Shown: positions 48,389-59,362 of the stretch, in pieces | Layout of the letters: every line of letters starts with the position of its first letter | Position numbering within the stretch: position 1 is the stretch's first letter | Assembly: GCA_026724425.1 (NCBI GenBank) | Contig: JAIUCV010000007.1 | Span: 28,184,574 to 28,248,573 of the forward strand | Length of the DNA: 64,000 nt | Origin: Erythrophleum ivorense | Lineage: Eukaryota > Streptophyta > Magnoliopsida > Fabales > Fabaceae | Direction of reading: 5' to 3' | Made by a program: the position numbers and the translations under genes | The notes under the pieces: model-generated | Databases searched by the model: none | What the model saw: the letters and a program-made list of their open reading frames with translations, nothing else | Told to the model about the DNA's origin: nothing

Positions 48389-48560
48389 GGGCTGATTGGA
48401 TATGTAAAAAATTAAATTTAAAAATAAAAATAAAGAAAAAGAATAATTTTGCTGATAAAAAATAATTTTAATAATTAAAAAATAATAATTATACAGATAA
48501 AATAAATATTTTATTTAATTTTTTTTCCTTTTTCATTTCTTACCCGTACCAAACATGCCA
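48389..48560. mobile_element. MITE, 172 bp, TTA target duplication
   Basis: The left end GGGCTGATTGGATATG pairs imperfectly with the right end, which reads TGGCATGTTTGGTACG when reverse-complemented. TTA flanks both sides (48,386-48,388 and 48,561-48,563), as expected for PIF/Harbinger (Tourist-like) insertions. Short TIR-type ends with AT-rich core. Confidence 0.6.
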
Positions 48561-48599
48561 TTAAAATCAAAAGAAGGCCAAGGAGAGAACTCTCCAAGT

Positions 48600-49129
48600 T
48601 GTGGATTAAAGTTGAATTAGTGGTATAATAGTAGTTAACTTCAAATGCTTTTTATCCAAGATTTAATATATTTATCTATTAACTTTTAATATAATTTGAA
48701 AAATAATTCATTTTACCCAATTATGATAAATTAATATAAGTGTAAAATAATTAAAAAAGTTATCAATGTATATAAAATAATAATTGAAAATAAATCTTTT
48801 GAAAAGAAAAACTGGGCCAAATTGATACAATTATTTCAGATCACTCTACACAAAAACAAATTGACTACAAAACCAAATGGATGAACATGGAGAATATTGA
48901 ATAGTTCAACCGGCTAAATCAATCCAGTTGCGTGGTTTGATGTAAGCAAGTTCAAACGATTGAATCAAAATTACCCAATAAAAATAGGTTTGAACTAAAG
49001 GAAGTATGAGCATTCAACTCACTTGAACTTCAAATATAATCGTTTGATTATGGACACCAAACTCCATTCTTTCCCTCTAATTCTTGTCCTCTAATTTCCA
49101 TGGCGTTGGTTATCATTATTATAAGATGA
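48600..49129. other. AT-rich DNA with a tRNA-like motif
   Basis: TTAGTGGTATAATAGTAGTT (48,617-48,636) resembles a pol III A box and recurs near 20,887. No tRNA fold or clear B box could be drawn. Confidence 0.3.
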
Positions 49130-49300
49130 CATTATAGAAAAGACGAGTTTTACCGATGGACATTCGCCGGTGATTTTTAAAAATTGCAAGAAAATGATGT
49201 TTTTACCAGCATTTTTTGGGGTGTTTACGTCGGTAATTGAAAACAAATACCGACGATTTGGTCACAATTTCTGGTGGTTTTTTATATTAGACGCTAAATA
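49130..49300. mobile_element. decayed CACTA-like end with ACCGACG motifs
   Basis: CATTATAGAAAAGACGAG at 49,130 looks like CACTACAGAAAA with two C-to-T changes. It is followed by TTTACCGATGGACATTCGCC, ACGTCGGTAA and ATACCGACGATTTGG, the usual subterminal motifs of another plant CACTA family. The opposite end was not found in the window. Confidence 0.45.
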
Positions 49301-52300
49301 CACCCACCCACTAAGTTTTCCCTCTCGTTTTCACCTTCCATCTCTTATTTTTGCATTTCCCGCTGTTTTCCCTTCGTTTTTTGTCTCTCTGATTTCAGAT
49401 TCACGACCATAAACCTCTATCTCTCTCTCTCTATATCCCACAAACCTCTCCTCAAAAGCGTAACCCTTCTACCTCACAGCCCACTGTAGTCCAAATTGAA
49501 CGCATTGTTGGCACCGTAAGCTTTCGCGACAGGAAACTAAGTTTTGTTCTGCTTCTTTCCTTCATTTTTGTGTATCTGATTATGGGTTTCTTTTAGGCTC
49601 GTTTTGCTGCTCTTTTTTTTTTTTTTCTTGACATGTGTTTCTTTTTGGGTCTATAGAGTAATTTGCTCGTCTTTAGTTAGGCTTTGTATCTAGAAATTGA
49701 AAAATGTGTCGGCCTGTCTCTGCACTGTCTTTGTATTTGATGATTCTAAAATCCTAAGTGTATATAAAAGCTCAAATTAGTTGACTTCGTCACTTTCTGC
49801 ATAGCCATTGTTACAGTGTGCAAAAAAGACAAAAGCTCATTTGTTGAACTATTTCCTCTTTCCAAATCTCTGTCTTTATGCTAAAAGCAAAAAAGCTATA
49901 TTTTGTTGTGCTTATTTATCATCTCTGCTAATTGACTTTGGTTAAAGCAAAAGTCAATCTTACTTCATTTTGCTTTTTAAGTTTTTAAATGCTTTAGTGA
50001 GTATTAATGAAGGTAAGACAATTAGAGAAGCTATTGCATGGTGCATCTCTACTGGATGTGTTCCTTATGTACAAATCCATGAAAGAAAACAGAGATGGTG
50101 TTACCTTACTCTTTCATGACTACTTAAGAATTATGATAACCTAGCTGCTCAACGGACAAATTTGAAACTGTTTCACAACAACTAGAAAATTGGATGTATA
50201 AGGAGTAGAAATGTAGAATAGAGAAAGAAAAACAAAGAAAATATAAAAGCTATTTTACTCTAAAATTTGTTGTAGTCCTCCTTATTCTTTTCATTTGAAG
50301 TTTGATCATTGCTAAGCCTTGGTTTATCTGACTATTTAAAAGTCAACTTAAGAGCATATTTGTAATATCTTAATCATTAAGAGTCTCTAAAACCTTATAT
50401 TTTTTCTGTATAAATCTTTTCTAGGAGAGGAAAGTTAGTTTGTATATAAGCTGTGATACCATTTGTAAAAATTTTAGGTGAGATTAGAAATCTCACTACT
50501 TGCTATTGTATACTTTGATTAAATAGTAAAAATCCCTTGATATTTGCAAGGAAATTAGACGTAGATTAAGATGATCAAATCAGGATACATTAGGTGTACT
50601 TCTTCTATCTTCTATCTTTCAACTTTTACTTACCATCATTGCACTATATTTGAAAACCTTATCGCGAAGGTTCTATTCTGTCTACTTGATCTTTAACTAC
50701 TCATTTATATTTTACAACATCATGTTAACAAGATTTTAGTTTGTCTACAAGATCTTCGGTTTTGCATATTGGCTTGAAAATTCAGCTAGTTATTTTAATT
50801 TCTACAAAAGCACCTATTTACTTCCTGTAAGTGCATTCTTCATAATGGTCTCTTGATTATGAGTGCTTTGTAGTGGAATCTACTATTGGCATGAAATTTT
50901 GCTCACATGGGAAGATTTCTTGGTTCTGCAATTTCATAATTTAGCAGTAATGTTTGAAGAATTGCTTGAAAATTGTTCTACTTTGCTTTTTTGAAAAAAT
51001 TAAAAAGAAAATTTGGGTAAGGATATGGAGAAGTAGCTTCTTTGGTTCAAAGAATTGAGAAGACTCTTTTTAAATAATAGATTATTTTATTTGTCTGTTT
51101 GTTTCACCCAAAAAATCATTTGTTTTTTGTATTTATTATTAAATCATTCCTTGCTCTATTGTCCATTATCACCAGGTACCCCTTTTTCCAGAATCTCCCT
51201 CGCCCATTTGCTGCCATCCTAGGTAAACATCATCTTCCAATTCAGAGATATTATAATCTGTGATTGCTTCCCAATTCCCCTCTTCAATAGATCAGGTATT
51301 ATCCCTAATTGCTCTCCTAGGGTTTTCATTACTTCCCAATACCAATTTATGGTTTCAATTTGGGTGTTTTCAGCTGATAATTTGGACCTGCTTGTGTTTT
51401 TTAGAATGCCATGAAAATGAATCTTTTTGTTCTCTAATTGATTGCCATTTTGAGTCTCTGTTCTTAGTTTGCTGTAAAGTGTTACGCATGCCTCTTTGGT
51501 TTCTGTGTTCGTTGGTGGGTAGTTTAAGTTGCTTTTGTTAGAAAAATTAAGTTTAGTACTCTGCTTATGTTTCTTGAGCCTGGATGGAATGGTTAATAGC
51601 CAAACTAAATCTCGATTATGTGGCCCTCTGTTCCCTCAAACTCCCCAGTGATGAACCTTATTTGCTGTTATTTGCGTTTCTACACATCCAAACACATAAA
51701 ATACTTGAAATAACTTATATGGTGCTCTACTCTGTACCATTTCCATTACCGTACAGAAAGAATGTAAATAAGTGGAATATGGATTTCTCTTAAACAATGA
51801 ACTTGGATGTTTTGGAGAATATCCTATTTTAGCACAGTGAATTTCTTGACCAGGCAGGATAACTGATACATTTAAAAAATATGTCTTCTACAATTTTTAA
51901 GGAGTCTAAATCAGGGTATGGAAATCCAGTTTGATTAATAACTGTCTTTCAGAATTTATTTCCTGAGCTTGCTGGAAATGGTATGATATAACCAGCATGA
52001 CTGCTTTCTCTCGATTGAAAGGAGACTTAGGAACAAACTAGGAGGCAATAGGTCCTGCTCTCATTGTTTGATATTTAAAAAAGAGAAAACTATTCCTTCT
52101 ATACGAGAAGTGTACACTAAGTAGAGGGATCTTCAATCTTCAGCCCAATAAACTTTTTTTTTAACCTATCATCAACTTTTCTATCAGAAAGAAATGAAAC
52201 TTGTATAATAATTGCATATGAACTTAAATTCTATATTATTTCTAGTGATGCCTTCCATGAACCAGAATATGCCCATCTGGTTTGTGCATGAAATCAACAT

Positions 52301-53320
52301 TGAGGGGTACTTAAATACTTGATATTTAAAACTTGCACTCAATGAATTGAAGACCCCTTAACGTGTTTTTTACCAAACTACATATATATAATCGTGAATT
52401 TTGACACAATCTGATCCTTAAAGCTTATTTCGTCTTGAATGTGTCTTCCCTTTTGGTAAATTACTTGGAAAAGAAGAAGAAAAAGAAGCACACAAGTATA
52501 ATTGGTGATCTGAAGAGAGAGCAATAATTAGAAGAAATGGGTGGGTTTGGAGGCTTATAGGGCCTATCTTCTGTTTGGATTTCTTTTGTTCCATCTTCTG
52601 CTTTCATTTCTATACCTAGAGCCCTTGCCCGGAGCAAAGAGGGTCACATAATAACTTGCAAAATTGCATGGGTACCCTTTCATTTATTTTCTTTTTTTTT
52701 TTCCCTCTGATTTTTTCTTAATCAATTAACAATCAGGCTTAAATAATAAGCGGTTGAATTGTATATTGGAATCTTAAATGATTTGGAAAATTGACATAAG
52801 AAAGTAATGTAGATGGTTTAAAAGTCTTTTCATTAGTGAATTATCAAGTTGTCTTCGTTCCCTTGTTTTTAGGGTTTTTACTGTCTTCCCTTCTTCTGTA
52901 CCATTTTCGTTAAGGACATTGGATTGTTTCTCTTGTCTGATTTGAGTCATTTCATGTCCTCCCAATTATATAACCCGTGTCACACTAGTACTTGCTGGTT
53001 AATTACTTTTAAGTACTAAGAAAGGCTTTTCCATGAGAATAATATATCGAGATGCTCATTAAATTCTTATTTAGTTCGAAATTCACTGTCAATATAATAT
53101 ATTTTGTTTAATTAAGATATTCGAAATGGAAAGCAACAAACCTCAATGCCCTTTGCTTCTCTGGTCTCTGCCGCGTTATAAACCAAATCTTTTTCATCAA
53201 TTAATCCATTATCCTTTTCCACCTTTTCTATTCAATATTAGATAAATGTAATCTAAAAGGCATCCCTCTTTTTCAATTTTAATTGACATAGTTGAAAAGA
53301 AAAGCAATAATCCCTATACG
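49301..53320 (+). other. CT-rich leader-like segment, then anonymous DNA
   Basis: 49,310-49,470 is pyrimidine-rich (CTATCTCTCTCTCTC) like a plant 5' untranslated leader. A possible short exon lies at 51,176-51,222 between CACCAG and GTAAAC. No protein family is recognised, and the open frames at 51,260-51,541 and 51,584-51,793 look non-coding. It may be the transcribed leader of the CACTA-like element or a captured gene fragment. Confidence 0.3.
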
Positions 53321-53329
53321 AATCTAGGT

Positions 53330-53580
53330 CTACTGCAATGGCCTTTGCAGTAGATGATTTGAACCGTCCAGATTAAGTCTAGATTAATCTGGATAGTTCA
53401 GATCTATTTAACTTTTATTTTGGATTTTGAAAATTTTTTTTCATAAGATACATAATGTAAAATAAAAAAAAATCTTAACTATGAATTTTGAAAAAAATAA
53501 AGTTTTAACTTAAAAAAATAAAGAAAAAATTTGAACTATTAAGATTTTGGTTGGAATGGTTGAGATTTTATGGGAGATTG
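53330..53580. mobile_element. possible MITE fragment, ACCGTCCAGAT family
   Basis: TTGAACCGTCCAGATTAAG then CTGGATAGTTCAGATC forms a local inverted repeat and matches the terminal motif of the element at 57-337. The other end is unclear. Confidence 0.35.
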
Positions 53581-53644
53581 AAAGGAGAGAAAAATAATGG
53601 AGAGGATTCATTTTCTCCCTATACCCTTGCCTTGTCTTTATGTC

Positions 53645-55186
53645 TGTAACACCATAACTTCTAGCTCATTTGATGCCATTTATAAGTTTTGTATTATCAA
53701 TTCCACAAGATCATATGGAAAGGGGATGAAAATAATAAACTTTTACCACGTTGCGCTATGTCAAAAAAATTTAATTTGGTGTCACGTGGACTGTGTGAAC
53801 TCATACTATACTTCCTTATATTTAATTTCATTATTACAACTCATTTGTATCACAAAAACATGTCTACAATCCATGGAAACCGAAATGGAACTCAAAATAA
53901 ACAAGCACATTTTCGGCTAGATTTGCTCCATTTTCTAACCCAACTTTAGAAAATCATAACTAAATCTAGAAAATTCAAAATCATGCAATCTTCATCATTA
54001 TGGAAACCTTAGGATGTATACTTCACACTAAAAGTATGCCCAGGTCATAAAATTCATCACAAAGGACGTTTGATATCCAAAAAGCTACTGAGTCGCTAGC
54101 TGCCTGGGCTGTTGTTTAGTTTACTGATACAAATTTTTGAAATTCATAACTAATTCTATAAAAATCGAAATCACACACATTCAGTCATTTTGGAAAGCTA
54201 CAAATGTTAACTTGATACTAAAAATAATTCCAAAATGAAACAGATACGTTTAGTCAGCTGGACCCTATGGAACAGTAACCGAACTCATAGGGCCCTACTG
54301 ATGCTGACAGTTAACTTCAAATATGCATAACTCACTGCTTAGACCTCCAAATGAGATGATCTTGGTGGCCACAGAAAGCTTATGACCTTTAGTTTATGCA
54401 TGTAAAATTTCATAAGCATTGGATACCATTTGGCCATCGGGTGACACAGAATTCAAAAATGCCAGTATGAACAGTACTCATACCAGAATCCATAAAAAAT
54501 CCCAACTTTAAAAATTCATCAAATATTCTCTAGGTCTCCGAAAATTATGATCTTTAGCTTCCTAAAAAGCTTTTAATGAAACCTAATTGCATGCCAAGTT
54601 TCAGGGCAAGACTAACTCATTTGGCCAAAAAGTGACGTAGGATTCTATAATGGTCAATTTTGGCTCCATATAGGGTATTAAAGTTGCCAAATAGATTTTC
54701 TTTGGTCTTGGCACCTTTTGGGCAAGTCTAAAAGTACATTTGAGACTTAAGTGAGCTGCCCAAATGGTTCCAAACCTTATGCATCTCATTTTGGCCATTC
54801 AATCCATACTTATGTATACTTCTATCAAAATTTCATATTGCATACTTTAGCATTTCATACTCAAAATCAGTGCTATGGGTCATATATCATTTTCATACAT
54901 CTAAGCATCACATAATAGTATATTTACATGTGTCCCAAGGTTCATAGTACATATATAACATCATATACATTATGAACCATCATTATGATTTCAAAATAGG
55001 TAAAATAATACATAAGCTTATCAATCCTTACTCTTCATGGTTGTTGGTTTCCTTCACCATAATTACTTGATCCACCTAATATGCTAGATCATTGGAGAGG
55101 AGGGAATGAGATTCAAAGAATCCCAATAGCTCATCTTCCATTCAATCATACATAATATGTGCAACCAAGCTTTACAAATGTATGTA
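53645..55186 (-). mobile_element. partial LTR, same family as the solo LTRs at 29-36.7 kb
   Basis: On the minus strand this matches about 33,450-35,000 of the forward solo LTR. Shared words include GAGCTATTGGGATT, CATATTAGGTGGA, TTGGCTCCATAT-type segments and the end AATGAGCTAGAA...TGGTGTTACA. The family terminus (TGTTACA) is intact at 53,645. The 5' half is missing and the break lies near 55,186. No target duplication can be paired. Confidence 0.75.
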
Positions 55187-55187
55187 T

Positions 55188-55316
55188 GGAGAAACTGAAC
55201 ATCGTGTTTCTCACGATATTCAAAAAATCCCAATAGTCCTTCTATTTCAAGGACTTCCTTTAATATTTGGCTTATTTCTGATGTTTACGGAGAAACTGAA
55301 CATCGTGTTTCTCACG
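55188..55316 (+). repeat. 28-bp direct repeat
   Basis: GGAGAAACTGAACATCGTGT... (28 bp) occurs identically at 55,188-55,215 and 55,289-55,316, beside the broken end of the partial LTR. A third, shorter piece (GTTTACGGAG) follows. Confidence 0.85.
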
Positions 55317-56134
55317 TTTACGGAGGGACTAAATGTTACAATATCCATTATAGAACTATTTGTATTTATTAGGGGGAATAAAAAGAAAACATGTCAATTG
55401 TCTCATATATCCGTCTTTAAGTTTGACTTGCTTTTATTACTCTACTTATGTATTTGCAATCTTAGTGTCCCTCATAAGGCTTATCATAATAACTGTAAAT
55501 ATGTCAGAATTTGCAGGATAGATAAATTAATAGAATGGAGGTTTTTAATTAGGTTGTATACGTAATTCATTTAATTTTCAAAGCTTCTAAGGTATGCAAA
55601 CATGATTGTTTTGTTTTATTGACCCAAAAAAAAAAATGATGCTACGCTAGGTGCAAGCTGTATAATGAATGAAGGTATATTCTTCATGAAAGATTAAGAA
55701 ATTAAGGTTATATATATAGTGATTGGGACAGGCCTAAATTGAAGATCCAACCAGCATAAATAAGAAATGATCGCGCATCCGTAAGCCTAATTGATATATA
55801 CAATGTATTCTTAACAAACTTACGGCTAACTTAGTGATATCCTTAGTAAGTGAACATATTGGATTTGTCTAAAACGATCAACTAGTCAAATAATAAATGA
55901 GATTTTTGCTCTCATTTCCATTCAATAACAACATAAGCAATAGGGGAGGATTTTGCTTGCAGTCTGTAGAGCTGGCTTTATAATACAAACACATATAACT
56001 TTATAGAGGATAATTAATTACTAATATTGAACAATCAGACTGCTAGCTCACCCCTAACCCTACTCTTTAACTAAGCCAGAGGGGATGGTTCAGATACAGC
56101 TTTATCATTTGCAATAATAAATAAAAGAAAGAAT

Positions 56135-56149
56135 GAGTCATGATACTTA
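56135..56149. repeat. LINE target-site duplication, 3' side
   Basis: GAGTCATGATACTTA, identical to 59,348-59,362. It lies immediately outside the 3' end of the minus-strand LINE. Confidence 0.85.
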
Positions 56150-56229
56150 CAACTATAACAATAACTATAGGTTTTTCTTACTAAGTAGGGTTGGTCATAT
56201 GAATCAAATGATGTCATAAAATTTTGTTA

Positions 56230-56890
56230 TAAATCATATCTTTAGATTAGCCATTTAAGTCTAAATATTTTTTAATAGTTTCACCTATAGTTTTTCGTAC
56301 TCTTCTTTTACTCCTAATTATTAGACTGCTCTCCATCTGATCACTCTTTTACTGCGGTTTCTTTAGGTCTTCTCTACATATGTCTAAACCATATAAGATG
56401 ATATTGTGCAATTTTTTTTTTACAATAGGTGCGACCTTAATTTTTTCTCTAATATATTTCTAATTCTATCTTGTTTGGTATGTTCACTCATCTAATGCAA
56501 TATTTTCATCTCTGCAATATTGAACTTATTCTCCTATTAATTTTTTATTGCTCAACACTCAGACTATACAACATTGCCGCTTTTATAATTATGCGATAAA
56601 ATTTACTTTTAAATTTGAGTAGTACTCGTTTATTTGTAATAATACCTGAAATATTCTTTCATTTCATCCACCCCATTTGAATCATATGGTTTACATTTTC
56701 TTTTATTTCTTTGTCTTGTTATATAATGAACCCAAGATACTTAAATCGAGTGACTTGTAGTATAGTGTGTTTTTTAATATTTACTTCTAAGTTAGAATTA
56801 GTATTCCTCTTGCTAAACTTATATTCCATATATTTCGTTTTATTTTTACTTAAATGAAATCTATGTGCTTTCAAAATTAGTCTTCACGTA
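56230..56890 (-). pseudogene. LINE C-terminal region after RT
   Basis: NKTKYMEYKFSKRNTNSN, LQVTRFKYLGFII, NVNHMIQMGWMK, LLKFKSKFYRIIIKAAMLYS and later RIRN-like pieces match the region that follows RT in plant RTE-type proteins (TEYMEC... RFKYLGSIIQ... NHRIQAGW...). Stops are present after GFII and elsewhere. Confidence 0.75.
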
Positions 56891-56939
56891 TTTAACTTTT
56901 CATTTATTTTCTTTTTCGACTCCCCCACTAGGATTATAT

Positions 56940-57660
56940 CATTTACAAAGAGCATGTATTGTAGCACTGGTTCTTGAATATGTTCAATAAGCATATTTAA
57001 AATTAAAGTGAAAAGATAAGGACTCAAAGTTGACCTCTGATATAAGTCAATAGTTATTTGAAAATCTTTGATGGGTTCACTTTGTGTTATCACACTAGTT
57101 GTAACTCCATCATACATATTTTGAATTGTTCGAATATAAACAATACGTACTTTTTTCTTTTCTTTTCTTTTTTTTTTCAAAACCTTCCACAAAATATCTC
57201 TTAACGTTCTATCATATATCTTTTAAATTGATAAACACCATATATAAGTCTTTTTGATTTATTCGATATTTCTCTATTAATTTTCGTAACAAGTATATTG
57301 CTTCTATGACCTAATAGGCATAAAACTAAATTGATTCTCTGTAACTTAAGTTTTTTGTCTTAATTTTTGTTCAATAACTTTCTCCCATAACTTCATAGTG
57401 TGATTTATAAGTTTAATTAATCTATAATTTGCATTATTTTGTATATTTCTCTTGTTCTTATAAATAGGAATTAAAATACTTTTCCTCCACTCGTCTTGTA
57501 TTCTCTTAGATCTTATAATTTTATTAAATAACTTTATGAGTCAGTTTATACTTTTCACTCAAACTCTTCCACATTTCAATAAGTATATTATCTGATCCTA
57601 TTGCTCTGTCATTCACCATCTTCTTTAAAAAAATTTTTACCTCTTACTCTCAAATCTTAT
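56940..57660 (-). pseudogene. LINE reverse transcriptase remnant
   Basis: Minus-strand pieces: AIGSDNILIEMWKSL, IQDEWRKSILIPIYKNK, NANYRLIKLINHTMKLWEKV, ENQFSFMPIRS, then a 102-codon open stretch (57,192-56,884) with ILWKVL-like start, MYDGVTTSVI, FQITIDLYQRSTLSPYLF and YMLFVNDIILVGES. The F/YxDD catalytic box reads FVND: the first Asp is Asn (codon at 56,941-56,943). Motifs and spacing fit plant RTE-type elements. Confidence 0.9.
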
Positions 57661-58309
57661 GATAAAATGTATAATTTTGATTATTCTCTGTGATATCTAG
57701 CCTATCTGAGTGTTAAGAGATCACGTATTTTTTATTAAATAATTTATGAAAATAGCATTTCTACTTTTTCTTAATACACTGTTTTGTGATCAGGACTCTT
57801 CTTTCTTCATCCTCAATGTATGTTATTTGGTCCACGTTTCTTGTCTTTTTTTCTTTACTTTTAGCAAACTTATAAATACTTCTTTCTATAGCTTTAATAC
57901 GTAAGGATTGATATAACCCATCAAATACCTTAACTTTTGTTTTGCTTACTGCCTTCTTAGTGTTTGTCTGAGCTACTTTAGATTTTTTTTAATTTTCTTT
58001 ACTTTTATACAAAGATCACGTTTTATAACATTTTCTTTTTAACTTTAACCTTACTTGTACACTTGCATCCTACCACCAAGATTCTTTATCCTTAGATCTA
58101 AAACCTTTTGATTCTTTGAATATTTTTTTTGCAACTTTTCTAATCTTTTAGTCATCTCGTCTTACATATTATTAGCGCTTCATTGTGCCTCCCATGATCC
58201 TTCTTCTAAAATCTTTCTTTGTAAGTTCTTTTCTTTATCACTTTTCAATTGCCACCAATTTATTCTTGACACTCCATTTTGGCCTTTGCTTTTTATTGTC
58301 CTCTTAATT

Positions 58310-59025
58310 CAAACATCCATTACTAAGATCTTATGTTATGTAGTTAAACTCTTTTCAAGTATAATTTTGCAATCCATGTAAAGCTCTCTGTCTACTTTCT
58401 TTATTAGAAAGAAATCAATTTGAGAGTATGTCTTCCAATTTTTCTACATGATAAGATGCTCCTCACACTTCTTAAAACAAATATTAGTTATAGTAAAATA
58501 TAACGCTAATAAAAAGCTTAAAACAATTTTATCCTCTGTATTTGTTTCTCCTAAACCATATCTCCCATGCGAATCCTCATAACCTCTAGATGCACTTCTC
58601 TCATGACCATTTAGATCCCCTCCTATGAAAATCTTTTCTCCTAAAGGTGTTCCCTAAATTAGACCTTCTAAGTCTTCTTAAAATTTTATCTTATAATGCT
58701 CTTTTAACTCTATCTGTGGTGCGTAAATACTAATAACATTAAAAGTTTCTCTTTCTTCTATAAATTTTAATGCTATAATTCTATCTTCTAATCTTTTTAC
58801 ATCTACTATAACATTTTTTCAATATTTATCCACAATTATACCTATCTTATTTCTTGGTTTAGTCTTACCAGTGTACTAGAGTTTAAAATCTGAGGTGTCT
58901 AATTTCTTTATTTTTTCTCCTACTCATTTAGTTTCTTGTAAGCACATAAAATTAATTCTTCTCCTAATAATGTAATCTATTATTTCTATTGATTTACCTG
59001 TAAATGTACTTATATTCTAAATTCC
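58310..59025 (-). pseudogene. LINE AP-like endonuclease domain remnant
   Basis: This domain nicks target DNA to prime reverse transcription. Minus-strand pieces in order: NISTFTGKSIEIIDY, RRRINFMCLQETK, NKIGIIVDKYW, DRIIALKFIEERETFN, VISIYAPQIELKEHYK, EKIFIGGDLNGHERSAS, CFKKCEEHLIM, TYSQIDFFLI and HKILVMDV. The catalytic signatures QETK, GGDLN and SQIDF are all present and a closing HK pair remains. Several stops interrupt it, for example after NVGTW-equivalent sequence, in the ETK-V segment and at HLIM. Confidence 0.85.
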
Positions 59026-59347
59026 AAAACAAATCCTACTTTGGTAAACTAATTTCTTTACCCACATTTGTTCACAGAAATGTAGGAACCCTTGTTTATT
59101 TTTCACTACACTCAGGTGTCAATATAGTGATTCTTGCTCATTTGACACTGTTCTTGAGTTACACAACGTATTGCTTTTGGGCAACGACTTAGCATTAACT
59201 CCAATATATCGTTGAGTTATGTCATAAAGATTCGACAAAATTTTACGTTAGCTATTAATTGCCTAACACAGTCCTCCTTTTTTTTTTTTTGATTTGGGAT
59301 CGATTATGAAATAATTTACATTAAAGCATAGCATAAGCAGAGTTAAC

Positions 59348-59362
59348 GAGTCATGATACTTA
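59348..59362. repeat. LINE target-site duplication, 5' side
   Basis: GAGTCATGATACTTA. Flanking bases differ from those at 56,135, so the match is exactly 15 bp. Confidence 0.85.

Larger units (their letters stand above)
56150..59347 (-). mobile_element. RTE-like LINE retrotransposon, full span, mutated
   Basis: The unit is 3,198 bp, the size typical of the RTE clade. It encodes endonuclease then RT on the minus strand and ends in short A/T-rich repeats rather than a long poly(A): on the minus strand TATAGTTATTGTTATAGTTG. A perfect 15-bp duplication flanks it, so both ends are defined. Stops and frameshifts are scattered through the reading frame, and RT has lost a catalytic residue, so it is inactive. 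The 5' region has an oligo(A) run (minus strand) near 59,280. Confidence 0.85.

Noticed and set aside
49170..49412. 80-codon plus-strand open frame
   Set aside because: Runs through subterminal transposon motifs and a CT-rich leader; no domain.
51260..51793. Two Leu/Cys-rich plus-strand open frames
   Set aside because: Composition follows T-rich DNA; no motif or family recognised.
53597..53949. Two overlapping plus-strand open frames
   Set aside because: They lie mostly antisense to the partial LTR and have no domain.
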